This document shows, one piece after another, positions 30,140 through 40,280 of a DNA stretch of 64,000 nt. Under the pieces are notes generated by a model. It saw nothing but the letters and a program-made list of their open reading frames with translations, was not told the DNA's origin and made no database searches. Positions within the stretch are counted from its first letter, which is position 1. Each line of letters opens with the position of its first letter. This stretch comes from Nemertoderma westbladi (lineage: Eukaryota > Xenacoelomorpha > Nemertodermatida > Nemertodermatidae), in assembly GCA_032718475.1 (NCBI GenBank), contig JAUCBJ010008077.1, forward strand, positions 84,189 to 148,188. Reading direction: 5' to 3'. A program made the translations under genes and the position numbers.

Positions 30140-31012
30140 GTGGCGAGTGGGGGGGGTGGGCTAGGGGCGCCCCACCACGACAAATTAGTGGCGAGAGAGG
30201 GGGGGGCAGAGAGTGTCCCACAGGCGTCGGCAGATAATGCGCGGGCCGAGACAGGTAAACCGCAACACCCGGCGACGGAGAGTAATAGGGGGATTGCGAG
30301 TATCCCCAGCGGCGTGCGATCGGGCAGAGAGAGGCAGGTTGACGTCGCGAGAGGGCGGACGAAGCGTCGAGCCCAGTCAGAAGAGGGAAGAAGAACAGTG
30401 GAGTTTAACCGGGAGATGGAGGAGAGATCTCACGAGCGGGAATACTGCACTGGAGAGAGAAGAAGAGAAGAAAGTAGAAGAAGTATCGCTGCGGGCGATA
30501 GGAGAGCGAGGACGGATACCGAGCCGTCGATAGTCGAGATGAGAACGGAAAGTCGGTGGGGTCGAACTTCGGGAGATTGCCGTCGCCCCGGAGAGGCGCG
30601 ACCTGACGAGGCGCACTACGCGCCGATAGAGGGGTACGCGATGTACCGACACGAGAACGAGAATAGTGGAGGGGGTCGAAGAGAAACTTTCCGGCGGGAT
30701 ATAACTACCGATCGAGAATACGGTAGCCGCAGGGAGGATTACTCGAGAAGATTAAACTTCGATCCCGAGCGACACATACAGACTGTAGGACATACTGTAG
30801 GCCTTACTGCACATACCATAGGCCATGCTGACAGGAATAATGTAGGTGATAGGATAGCGCGGACGACGGAATTAAACCCGGAAGTCGCGGAGTACATACC
30901 GGCGGGTAGGCCAGGAGCTGGTAGGCCTATACCGGTACCAGCACAGCAATATGACTACAGCATGCAGGGACATAACATATACCCAGGGGAGGGGGGGAAT
31001 TATTGCGGATAG
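30140..31012 (+). CDS. BEL-C Arg-rich Gag middle region
   Basis: A 290-codon frame opening at ATG 30140, though it is probably an internal piece of gag. Rich in Arg/Glu/Ser without hydrophobic core, so likely disordered and RNA-binding. A short repeat VGHTVGLTAHTIGH lies near residues 217-231. The frame is lost after 31012. A poly-G tract at about 31063-31077 separates it from the next Gag piece in another frame. No domain recognised. Confidence 0.5.
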   Translation: MASGGGGLGAPHHDKLVAREGGAESVPQASADNARAETGKPQHPATESNRGIASIPSGVRSGRERQVDVARGRTKRRAQSEEGRRTVEFNREMEERSHEREYCTGERRREESRRSIAAGDRRARTDTEPSIVEMRTESRWGRTSGDCRRPGEARPDEAHYAPIEGYAMYRHENENSGGGRRETFRRDITTDREYGSRREDYSRRLNFDPERHIQTVGHTVGLTAHTIGHADRNNVGDRIARTTELNPEVAEYIPAGRPGAGRPIPVPAQQYDYSMQGHNIYPGEGGNYCG

Positions 31013-31143
31013 GTGCATGGGCCCCAATATATTAACATCAACCCCAGTACCAAGCATACCGGTGGGGGGGGGGGGGACAGGGTGACATTCCCCCATCACA
31101 ATATCAACAATATACCCCGATAGGAGTAAGAACAACGAGACCC

Positions 31144-32028
31144 TTGGATGAAAACAGATCATGCGACACAGAAATATGGAGGGGGCCGCTACCCCCAATG
31201 ATATACCCTAGCCAAAGGAAGGTAGGAAATAGGACGGACGGACCACACCCAACAGGAGAAACTATACAACATCCATCGAACCCATTGGAAGCGCAGGCGA
31301 TGGGGATGGCCACGTTGATCGATGCGTTAAAAACTAGGATCGAGTTACCACCCATGGAACCGTTTAAATTCGATGGGAGTAGGCCGGAAGAATACCTACA
31401 GTTTCGGCGCATGTATAGTAATGAAATACTGACAAAGAACTTGACGCAGGCGGAGTGCCTAAAATATCTGCAAGTATATACAGGAGGCCCAGCATACGAC
31501 ATCGTGAGGCAATACCAGGGCATAGAGGGTGGCTTCACGACGGCATGGCGGGCACTGGACAGGGAATACGGGCACCCGGCCAAGATCATCTGGCAAACCC
31601 TGAGGGGCATAACATAGGGTGGCCTACAGGATAATCCCGTTAGCATAAAGATAATCGCTAACAAAGTCGAGAAGGCGCTAATCGTGCTAAAGACGCTAGA
31701 CGCGCCATACGAACTCAACGCGTCCAACAACATCACCACGATAGCGCAGGCGCTACCGATGTGGCTGCGCAACAAGTGGAGGAAGATCGCTTTCTCCACT
31801 CGAGATAGGAAGGGTGCAGAACCAGGTTTAGAAGAAATGTCGAGCTTCTTGAACTACGAAGCCGAATTAATAACCGACCCAGTCTATAGCGAGGGAATTC
31901 CCTGGGAAAGGGACCAAGAACCGACTACCATAGACCGAAACCAGAACACAACACGTCAAACGCATTACCAAAGCTCAGGCAATCATTGCCATACGCAGCG
32001 ACACAGGGGACTGCGAGTCCACAGGTAG
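31144..32028 (+). pseudogene. BEL-C DUF1759-type Gag (capsid-like)
   Basis: One frame with a single in-frame TAG at 31615-31617. Typical BEL/Pao Gag landmarks: LPPMEPFKFDGSRPEEYLQF, then AECLKYLQVYTGGPAYDIV and AWRALDREYGHPAKI. After the stop, MWLRNKWRKIAF and SFLNYEAEL continue the family pattern. It corresponds to the PKFSGNAKHWR region of BEL-A. The frame is lost at the start of the nucleocapsid near 32000. Role: RNA packaging and particle formation. Confidence 0.8.
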
Positions 32029-32187
32029 CCGGGGGTAAGACCACATCATGGAGCGGACAGGGGAGGGATAACAACACAAATAAATATAACCCCAGTACGC
32101 CCAATAGGCCGAACCCAAACAATAAGAATAGTAGGGACTTGGTACAAATGCAGCTGCGATACGCGATGCACTGTACAAGGATGGCTA

Positions 32188-32743
32188 CGACCCAAAGAGC
32201 AAATGCCAACTACATACAAATGCGCATCATCGAACCATGAACTGTAGCTACTGGCAAGCACTACCCAGGGAAGATCAGATAGAGTACGCGGCTAAAAACG
32301 AGATCTGCTCGCGATGTGTCATGAGTGGACATAGAGCTAGGCAATGCAAGGAGACTCCAATTAAGTTCGGTGAAGGGAAAGGCCAAACGATGGCAACGAG
32401 CACAGTAGGGGCGAAGAAGAGAGGAATGGTGCTGCTTGGGGTGGTACCAGTGCGAGTGATTGGAGAAGGCAATCGATCAGTGACCACGCTGATGCTGGTC
32501 GATAGTGGAGCTGCCTTCACATTAGTTGAAAATTAGGTGGCCGAAGAGCTAGGATTGAGAACGAGGCCAAGTAGAATGGTGGTGACAACGATATCTAGCA
32601 AAGATGAGGTCCTGGAGATGAGGACCGGACGGTGCGCAATTGCAGCAGTGGCAACGGGATGCTGTGATGCAACGGGATGCTGTGATAGAGTCAATAAATA
32701 TCAATGCCAGGCGACCAACCAACATCGAGGTCGAGCAATATAA
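32188..32743 (+). pseudogene. BEL-C zinc knuckle and aspartic protease
   Basis: Frame at about 32188-32536: a degraded first knuckle (CQLHTNAHHRTMNC), then CSRCVMSGHRARQC, then a protease core MLVDSGAAFTLVEN with the DSG catalytic motif. An in-frame TAG (32534-32536) follows, and the same frame resumes at 32537 (VAEELGL, the usual continuation) to 32743. A perfect 18-bp tandem duplication (32651-32668 and 32669-32686) lies where the frame changes to that of the next piece. Dead as it stands. Confidence 0.75.
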
Positions 32744-33530
32744 ATTCCTGGACGATATCGACTTCTCAATCCCAGAGGTGGACGTCAGGAAGGTATCCAT
32801 CATAGTAGGAATGGACTGCCCGACGGCCCATGAAAGAATGCAAACGGTCTTCGGTGAAGACAAGCAGTGTGATCCGGTGGCGATATTGACGCCGTTCGGG
32901 TGGACACTGAGTGGCCCAATTAAGAGTAAGATACCATTTAGGATGTCGGAGACATCGGGATGCATGTTCGCGGGAACTATGCAAGAAATAGGGGATGAGA
33001 GAGCGGAGGAACAGCTCAAAAGACTGCTCAGGCAAGATTTTGAGGGACTAAAGGAAACCGGGGTCGGAACCTCGGTAGAAGACAAACAGGCTCAGCAGAG
33101 CGTAGAGGAATCTATGAGATGCGATGAGGGGCGGTATACCATAGGAATGGTATGGAAGCTACCAAAGCTACCACTGCCCGATAATAAAGCGGTGGTACTC
33201 ACGAGGCTTCGTAAGTTGAAACAGACATTAAAACGGAGCCCCGAAAAGAATGAGTACATTCATAAAACAATCAGAAAGTACGTCGAGAAGGGATCGGCCG
33301 TGGAGTTACCGGTCGACGAACCAAACACGGACAGGACATATTACCTACCACTCCACGTGGCTTTAGATCCGAAGAAAGGTAAATTGCGGATGGTAGTGGA
33401 CGCATCGGCAAAGACCGCCGGGAAATGCCTAAACGACTATCTGCTAGAAGGTCCCAACATATACAACTCAGGGATAGAGGCCCTACTCAGGTTTAGGAAT
33501 GGAAAACACGCCTTCACCTGTGACATATAG
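32640..33530 (+). pseudogene. BEL-C protease-RT linker and RT N-terminal part
   Basis: A 296-codon frame: SIIVGMDC and TPFGWTLSGP close the protease region, as in other BEL/Pao elements. Then GMVWKLPKLP, RTYYLPLHVALDPKKGKLRM and VVDASAKT, DYLLEGPN, and FTCDI, the start of the first catalytic RT Asp motif. A stop at 33528-33530 with a base change of frame breaks the RT immediately after this motif. Confidence 0.8.
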
Positions 33531-33532
33531 GC

Positions 33533-33856
33533 ATGTTCAACCAAGTCCATGTGACGGAAGAAGATAGCGACAGTCAATGCTTCCTATGGTACGACGGCGA
33601 CGTGGAACCGTCGACAATACCGATGTACAAGATGATAGTACAGAATATGGGAGCCAAGTCGTCTTCTTTCACGACGACTATGGCCGTAAGAGACACAGTA
33701 AAGGGAAAGGAAGATAAGTACAGCACTAGAGCCGTCGATGTGATTCGACGCGGCTTCTACGTAGACGACGGGATGGAGTCTGGAAATACGGTTAAGGAGC
33801 TACTGGACACGGGCGCGAGGTTCGCGACATCCAAAAGGGATCCGGCTTCAACCTAA
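33533..33856 (+). pseudogene. BEL-C RT palm with YVDD
   Basis: Continues the RT in another frame: MFNQVHV right after the first Asp motif, QCFLWYDGD, NMGAKSSSFTTT and RGFYVDDGMESG, which holds the catalytic Asp pair. The frame is lost near 33830, where coding passes to the next piece. Confidence 0.85.
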
Positions 33857-36402
33857 CCAAATTCCAATCCAGTTCGAAGGAATTTATCGAGGCGATAAAA
33901 GATGAGAGACCAGGATCGACCATGGATAATCCCACAACAGCCAAGGGGCAGGACATGGCGAACAAGAGAATAGAGTCTCAACAGAAGGCACTGGGAATTG
34001 TGTGGGACAGAGAGACGGACGAACTGAAGTACCAGTTGAGTCAGGAGGGCGCAGATATCCATACAAAGAGGGGCTATGTGTCGTACATATCAAGGATATA
34101 TGATCCCCTAGGCCTAGCATCCCTACTACTAGTCACGGGGAAACAGATACTCAAGAAAGTGTACAAGCTAAAGGACGAGTGGGACGCAGAGGTCCCGGAA
34201 GAGATTAGAAAGCAGTGGTATAAGTGGACAGAGAGCCTGGAGCAGATGGGAACATACAGCATGTCACGAGTGTATTTCCCGGATGGGGACATGACGAATC
34301 TGGACCTACACATGTTCTCCGATGCGTCGTTAGAGGCATACGGAGCGGCACTCTATTTAGTACAACGAGAGGGGGCTCGCAAACCCAGACTCGCCTTCAG
34401 CAAAGCGAAGTCAACGCCACCAGATTCAGCATCAGTTCCCAAACTAGAAATGACAGCTGCGAGACTAGGAGTTAGGGCTACAGCCTACCTAATGGATGCT
34501 ATTCCCAACATAGTGGAGACGCACTACTGGACGGATTCCATGGTAGTGCTTGGTTGGCTACATAACGAAAGGACAAGATACCCTATATTCGTCGCGAATA
34601 GGGTGGATGAAATAAGGGCGATCACAGAACTGGGAAGGTGGCACTATTGCCCAACGGACGAGAACCCTGCGGACTTGTTATCAAGGGGCATGGTACGCCA
34701 CACTTTCTTGAAGAAGGAAGTATTGTGGCAACACGGGCCACAGTTTCTGATCGATAGGGAGGCCTGGCCACCGATGAGAAAGGTGGACCCGGGCTCAGGA
34801 GAAGTTGTGTTAGAAGGAGAAGAGGGAGATTCAGAGGGAGAAGAGATATACTCCCAGATGGTGAGGGAGATTAGGGACGTGCAACCAAAACCAGGAGAAC
34901 TGTGCGATAACCCGATGGATAAACTCCTTAGCTACAGTTCTAGTTGGTACAAGACCAAGAAATTAGTGGCGTACTGGAGAGCCTTCGGTAATTTCCTCAG
35001 GGGAGTTGGCAAAGACGTGAAGGTTAGAATGGCAATAGATCCGGAAGGAGCGGCTAAAGCAGTCATCCGCTACGAGCAAAAGAAGAACTACGGCGACGAG
35101 GTGGAGCGCGTCGATAAACAACAGCATCTCCGACGGGACAGCGAGCTGATCACGCTGTCGCCACAACTTAATGATGACGGGATCCTAGTAATGAATTCTA
35201 GGGTGGGATACAACAACAGTATCGTTGTTCCACCGAAGCCCATCATCATCCCCACAGGATCGCCGATAGTCCACCAGATTATTTGGGACTCCCACAAGTC
35301 GATATTGCACGAGGGCACCAACCGAACCCTCACGGAGAAAAGGAGGACCTTTTGGGTCAAACAGTTGAGGAAGAAGGTAAAGGCGGTAGTGGGGCAGTGC
35401 CAGACCTGCCGACGAGCGAAGAAGGAGCGAGCCATACAGGAGATGGCACCACTACCAGCGAGTAGGGTAAGACAGCACGACCCGCCATTTACACATTGCG
35501 GTGTGGACATATTCGGGCCGATAAAGATCAAAGTGATGCGGCACACGGAGAAACGCTACGGTATTATCTTCGTATGTAATAACACGCGGGCGGTAGGGAT
35601 AGAACTCGCCCAGGACGCAACCGCATCGGCATTCATTAATGCCTTAGAGAGGTTTAGAGACCGCAAAGGTGGGACAATCGCAGTAATATACTCCGACAAC
35701 GGGACCAACTTTGTGGGGGCGGAGAACGAAATGGCAGAGGCCTTGGATATCTTGGAAGGAGAGGAAGTCAGGGCAGCCATGAGGCGACGACAAATAAAAT
35801 GGGAGAGGAGGACGCCGTATGCACCGCATACCCTAGGATGCGTCGAGAGACTCGTGGGTAGTTCAAAGCGTCTGATGACGAAGTTGATGAACACCCATAT
35901 GGTTACGGAGGACGTGCTAAGGACAGTACTTGCGAAGTGTGAGGGTATCATTAATAGCAGACCGCTATATCCAGAGAATGATGACCCTGAATCACTAGAC
36001 GTGCTGACGCCAAGCCATTTCCTAATGGAAAGGCCAGTGACCATCGACATGCGGGGTGTAGACCCAGATGACATACACTCACGCCAGAGTTGGAAAGTCG
36101 CTAAGACGATAAGCGCAGAATATTGGAGAAGATGGGTTGAGGAATACCTACCCATGCTTCACAGAAGAAGTAAGTGGAGGAAGACGAACAGAGAGCTGAA
36201 AGTGGGTGATCTCGTGATCGTCACGGATGATACCATCATCAACAACCAGTGGCGGTTGGCGAGAGTTGTAGGCACTTACTCCGACGAGGACGGAAGAGTC
36301 CGATCGGTAGAAGTGCGGATAGGTGGCAAGATAGGTGCAAAAGACAGGAAAACCTACAGAAGGGCTGTAGGGAAGTGTTGTCTTCTAGAGGGAGCACCTT
36401 AG
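33835..36402 (+). CDS. BEL-C RT thumb, RNase H and integrase
   Basis: An open frame of about 855 codons. Order: GFNLTKFQS (RT), SYISRIYDPLGLASLLLV, RNase H (HMFSDASLEAYGAALY, VPKLEMTAARLG, WTDSMVVLGWLH, ENPADLLSRG), integrase zinc domain (HEGTNRTL ... CQTCRR), and the D,D-35-E set (CGVDIFGP, YSDNGTNFVGA, GCVERLVGSSKRL). A C-terminal beta domain (LKVGDLVIVTDD) ends at TAG 36402. All core catalytic residues are present, so this part may still fold even though upstream pol is broken. No start codon of its own is required; it is the downstream part of a polyprotein. Confidence 0.9.
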   Translation, partial: KGSGFNLTKFQSSSKEFIEAIKDERPGSTMDNPTTAKGQDMANKRIESQQKALGIVWDRETDELKYQLSQEGADIHTKRGYVSYISRIYDPLGLASLLLVTGKQILKKVYKLKDEWDAEVPEEIRKQWYKWTESLEQMGTYSMSRVYFPDGDMTNLDLHMFSDASLEAYGAALYLVQREGARKPRLAFSKAKSTPPDSASVPKLEMTAARLGVRATAYLMDAIPNIVETHYWTDSMVVLGWLHNERTRYPIFVANRVDEIRAITELGRWHYCPTDENPADLLSRGMVRHTFLKKEVLWQHGPQFLIDREAWPPMRKVDPGSGEVVLEGEEGDSEGEEIYSQMVREIRDVQPKPGELCDNPMDKLLSYSSSWYKTKKLVAYWRAFGNFLRGVGKDVKVRMAIDPEGAAKAVIRYEQKKNYGDEVERVDKQQHLRRDSELITLSPQLNDDGILVMNSRVGYNNSIVVPPKPIIIPTGSPIVHQIIWDSHKSILHEGTNRTLTEKRRTFWVKQLRKKVKAVVGQCQTCRRAKKERAIQEMAPLPASRVRQHDPPFTHCGVDIFGPIKIKVMRHTEKRYGIIFVCNNTRAVGIELAQDATASAFINALERFRDRKGGTIAVIYSDNGTNFVGAENEMAEALDILEGEEVRAAMRRRQIKWERRTPYAPHTLGCVERLVGSSKRLMTKLMNTHMVTEDVLRTVLAKCEGIINSRPLYPENDDPESLDVLTPSHFLMERPVTIDMRGVDPDDIHSRQSWKVAKTISAEYWRRWVEEYLPMLHRRSKWRKTNRELKVGDLVIVTDDTIINNQWRLARVVGTYSDEDGRVRSVEVRIGGKIGAKDRKTYRRAVGKCCLLEGAP

Positions 36403-37572
36403 TGTAGAGTATGAGAGGAGTTTAGTCGCCCAAATTTTGGACTGAGGGGGGTGGGATTGAGGGCGAGACGCCCTTCCCACACAAAATAAAATAAAAAAAA
36501 AAAATAATAACAAATATAAATAATAGGTACGCAGTAAGTAGGCAGATAGAAGTTAGTTAGTTGAGTTAGATAGAGGTTAGTAAGAGGGTACGTAGTATCG
36601 TCAGTTAGTTAAGTGGAGTTAGAGGTTAGTAAGAGGGTACGTAGTACCATTAGTTAGAGAGTTAGTAAGAGTTAGAGGGTACGTAGTACCGTTAGTTAGA
36701 GAGTTAGTAAGAGTTAGAGGGTACGTAGTACCATTAGTTAGAGAGTTAGAGGGTACGTAGTACCGTTAGTTAGAGAGTTAGTAAGAGTTAGAGGGTACGT
36801 AGTACCGTTAGTTAGAGAGTTAGTAAGAGTTAGAGGGTACGTAGTACCGTTAGTTAGAGAGTTAGTAAGAGTTAGAGGGTACGTAGTACCGTTAGTTAGA
36901 GAGAGTAAGAGTTAGAGGGTACGTAGTACCGTTAGTTAGAGAGTTAGTACGAGTTAGAGGGTACGTAGTACCGTTAGTTAGAGAGTTAGTAAGAGTTAGA
37001 GGGTACGTAGTACCGTTAGTTAGAGAGAGTAAGAGTTAGAGGGTATGTAGTACCGTTAGTTAGTTAGAGAGAGTTAGAAGTTAGTAAGAAAGTACGTAGT
37101 ACTAGTTAGTAAGAGATAGAGGTAGAAGGGTATATATAGTATAGATATTAGTCAGTAGTTAGTAGCGAGAGGGGGGCATATGAGTACAGCTGGATAAATC
37201 GTGTAGGCCGCGCGACATATACTGTTGAACTGCACAAGCCCACAGAGTAGGCCAGAATGTGGATTAGGAAATAGAACAATCCATAGGCAATAGTAAGTAG
37301 TAGGACAGTAGAATTAAAAATTAAGTTAAAATAAAATAAGAATAGGGCTGAAAATTAGCAAATGATGGTAACAGTAGGAAAGAAATTCTGGAACATAATA
37401 AAAGTAACTGACAAAATTCGCAATTTAGGTACAATTTGGTAGCTACAGAAATAAAGCAGTGTAAAATAGGCAATAACTCAGAAATTCAGAGAGAGATAGG
37501 CCATCAAACTGAAATAAACCATCTAAACCTGTCACTCATCCTATAGCGCCTTGGTAAGGCACCACCCAAAGG
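36403..37572 (+). other. BEL-C inter-ORF region
   Basis: Begins with a G-rich block and an A-rich tract (36483-36510), then the 42-bp repeat array, then about 430 bp without coding signal up to the accessory frame. It may act as leader for accessory expression; no promoter or splice site is assigned. Confidence 0.5.
36577..37120. repeat. 42-bp minisatellite with GGTACGTAGTACC hairpin core
   Basis: About 11-12 copies of a unit made of GTTAGAGAGTTAGTAAGA, GTTAGAGG and GTACGTAGTACC. GGTAC-GTA-GTACC in each unit is a perfect 5-bp inverted repeat. Some units lack the GTTAGTAAGA block. Confidence 0.92.
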
Positions 37573-39771
37573 GTGAGCGATCGGGCAGAGTTCGAGATGG
37601 CAAGCAAACTTGTGCGAAAGAGAAAGGCGGAGCAAGGAGGAAAGGAGATACTGGTGGATTTCACCAAGAGGCATCCGGAAGAGAGGACGAGGGGATACTA
37701 TGACCAGTTAGAAAAGGGTCACGCAGCACGAGCGCTACAGGACCACTTCAGGGAGATGCATGAACAGCGACTGGTAGGGACCTACGGGACGCCGTCGCTG
37801 GACAACGTGATCTTCGAGCATTTCCACTACGTGGTGAAAGGAGACGAGGCGAAGTTCGGGATTCCGAAGTACACGAGAGAGTCACCGAGGAAAGATTGGA
37901 AGAGGTTCATAGAGTCCGTCAACAGGGGAGGATACATGATCCTAGACGACGAAGGGACTGTGGAAGATGAGGAGGGTTCAAGGAGAGGATCGGTGGGATC
38001 GGCTAGAACCATACTCCTACATTTGGCCGCGCCAAATGGGGACATTTTCCTGTTTGACCTGGGAACGTATGGGAAGAAGGATGGGCCGAAGTTGGACCGG
38101 CTGCCGAGGGCGGTGCAGGTCCTAATGAGGGAGAAGTCGACGACGAAAGTGGGATCGGCCATTCGCAACGACGCGGAGAGAATCATCGGTCCGGACGCCA
38201 CCAACCTCCTGGATATGCAGAAGGTCTTCATGGCTATGACAGCACCAGACGGGTTGGGACTAGTCGAGAACACAGGCCAATGCGGAGTGGTGGCAATGGG
38301 TCAGCTATTGGGGCTTGTATGTCACAAACCGATGGACTGGGGGAAGTTCAGGGAAGAATACGGAGCAGAACTAGCGAACTCGCTGAAGTGGGGAGCGAGA
38401 CCGGGAAAGTAAGAGGTGTATCAATTCCGAAGAGGAGCAATAAAGGTATATCAGAAGCGATATATCCTGCAGGAAGATTGGATAATGATAAGTTTGCTTA
38501 ATTTATTCATAACCGTGGTTATCGAGAGGGAACCAGCGGCATTTCTGTTATCGGGATCACCCCTAAGCTACAGAAGAGCCTTTAAGACGGCTTTCGATGG
38601 TCTGGTAGACCACCCGTAGCTGAAGGGCGAGTCGGTGTACTACAACAGCCGACATCTGATAGACGGGGGGATAGATACGCCGTATCAGAGATGGGAGGAG
38701 CTAGAGACGGATAGACGAGAGGCGAAGCGACTGGAAGAAGTTGCTAGACGGGAGAGGAGAGAAGCAGAGGAAAGGGAAGAGGAAGCTAGGACGCAGAGCT
38801 ACTGCTTCGAGGAACAGGCGGGCCTAGACGAACTTCGTTGGACTTCGTCAGAGAGTTCGGGGGAGTCTCTAGGGCGAGAACTGGGATGGACGGTGGGATC
38901 ACCGAGACAGTCGACGTTGGGGTTGCAAGCGATGCCCATACCAGCGGGCGCCGAGGGCGACCAACCGCTGAGGAAGTTAGGGGAGCTAGAGGGATGGAGA
39001 GCTACGGGCGAGAGCCAAGGCGGGAAGGCACATAGTGGATCCACCGGGATACCGGGGTTGGAGCCGCTGCCAGAGGAGGACGAAGACGACGACGAGTTCG
39101 GAGAGATGCCACCCATCGGGAGGATCGGCCACTCGGACACGGGCTGGGTTGGCGGGAGGGTGGTGACGGCCAGTGGGGCGAGGGCCTTCTGGGATAGACC
39201 CAGCAAGCGGGCCTGGGTGCACGAGGAGCCGGCGATGGATTTCGCGGGGAGCACTATCAGGTTGGGCAAGCAACCGGGGACGGCACCACGAGTAGTATTC
39301 GGGGAGACGATGCCCGAGAGGGGCGAGGAAATCGACGTAGACAGGGACACTAACGTCCGGAAGTTCGCTTACCAGCGACTCCACAGACCGCGGAGATCGC
39401 TTGGGACGAGGGACGAGGTGGGGCGGGAGACATTGGTACTCGGTTGTGATTACTGTGGGAGACAGACCCACCAGGAAAGGAGCTGTTTGTACCGGTTCCA
39501 GAAAGGGACCTTTTGTCTCTATTGCCGCGAGTCGAGCCACAGGATGGGGGCGTGTCCAAGGTTGCATAACTGATGTTCGAAATGTAACTTTCGGGGACAT
39601 TACGGACGCCAGTGCGACTGGATGGACGACGAAGAGAAGTTTAGGGTCTTCGAGGAATGGGCCGATGTCGGGGCGATGACTCGGCAACGTATGAAGGCCC
39701 AGGAGTTCCGGTGGGGCTTTTTTAACATCAATCAGGAGGCTCACATGGAGATTATCAAACGGAGGCTTCCG
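37573..39771 (+). pseudogene. BEL-C accessory protein: DEDD exonuclease-like domain plus three zinc knuckles
   Basis: One continuous frame of about 2.2 kb, interrupted only by TAA 38410, TAG 38617 and TGA 39571, with no frameshift. The listed 37573 codon is GTG; an ATG follows at 37597. Exonuclease features: GGYMILDDEG (D125-x-E127, motif I), TILLHLAAPNGDIFLFDL (the usual next strands), KVGSAIRNDAERI (D200, motif II), LLDMQ. Motif III is not certain; a Tyr-Asp candidate lies in RYILQED after the first stop. Next comes an acidic linker. Then CX2CX4HX4C knuckles follow at 39445-39486, 39514-39555 and 39574-39615. The layout resembles WRN-type 3'-5' exonucleases fused to a nucleocapsid-like tail. 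LINE-2 cuts it at 39771. The same module is in BEL-A. Function inferred only. Confidence 0.6.
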
Positions 39772-39796
39772 TTTTTTTTTTTTTTTTTTTTTTTTT
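39772..39796 (-). other. LINE-2 poly(A) tail
   Basis: Twenty-five T residues on the plus strand mark the 3' end of the minus-strand LINE and its exact junction with BEL-C coding sequence. Confidence 0.9.
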
Positions 39797-40280
39797 ACAT
39801 TAATATTTCTTTAATTACGGGCAAACAGGGCAAAGCCCTATATCCTGCCCTCACGGGTTTGTTACATGATACACCACCAACAAATTCATGATAAACATAC
39901 TATTATTAAATATAGATATATTATTTCTGTACAGACAGATATTTGCAGCGCATACCCAACACGAGCGCCGGTGAAAACCTCACAGTTACAATCCTAGTCA
40001 TAGCTATGGCTAGTCTAGGCTATTGTATATTCCACAATTACCCTACATACATAGTTAACAAGAAGTGTAGAAGAGCAAAGTTAAATTAGATATATTACAT
40101 ACAACAAATAATTGTGCGTTGTTATACTGTACGTACATATAAATAGTTCCAACACGAAAGTGAATGCTCTCAATTTATTCACAGTATATTTAGGTCCAAA
40201 AATACATTTGATTAGAAGTGCTAATTTATTTATTAATTTGGAATTTTTTGTAGTTCTCTACACACTAGAGCCTTTATAGT
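39797..40280 (-). other. LINE-2 3' UTR
   Basis: About 480 bp between the ORF2 stop and the poly(A) tail. A GGGCAAAGCCC hairpin-like block lies near 39826. No coding signal. Confidence 0.7.

Larger units (their letters stand above)
26600..39771 (+). mobile_element. BEL-C: degenerate BEL/Pao element with duplicated gag and accessory module
   Basis: Order: leader, duplicated gag N-region, low-complexity spacer, Arg-rich region, DUF1759-type Gag, knuckle/protease, RT, RNase H, integrase, 42-bp repeats, exonuclease-like/zinc-knuckle ORF. It is cut at 39771 by the poly(A) end of LINE-2; its remainder and 3' LTR must lie outside the window. Multiple stops and frameshifts show it is dead. Its codon use is GC-richer than the LINE-2 and BEL-D sequence downstream. 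Confidence 0.8.

Noticed and set aside
29798-30237. ORFs on both strands in the G-rich spacer
   Set aside because: They result from GC-rich direct repeats with few stops; frames are inconsistent with neighbouring gag.
36577-37120. CRISPR-like array
   Set aside because: Units are contiguous tandem repeats with no variable spacers.
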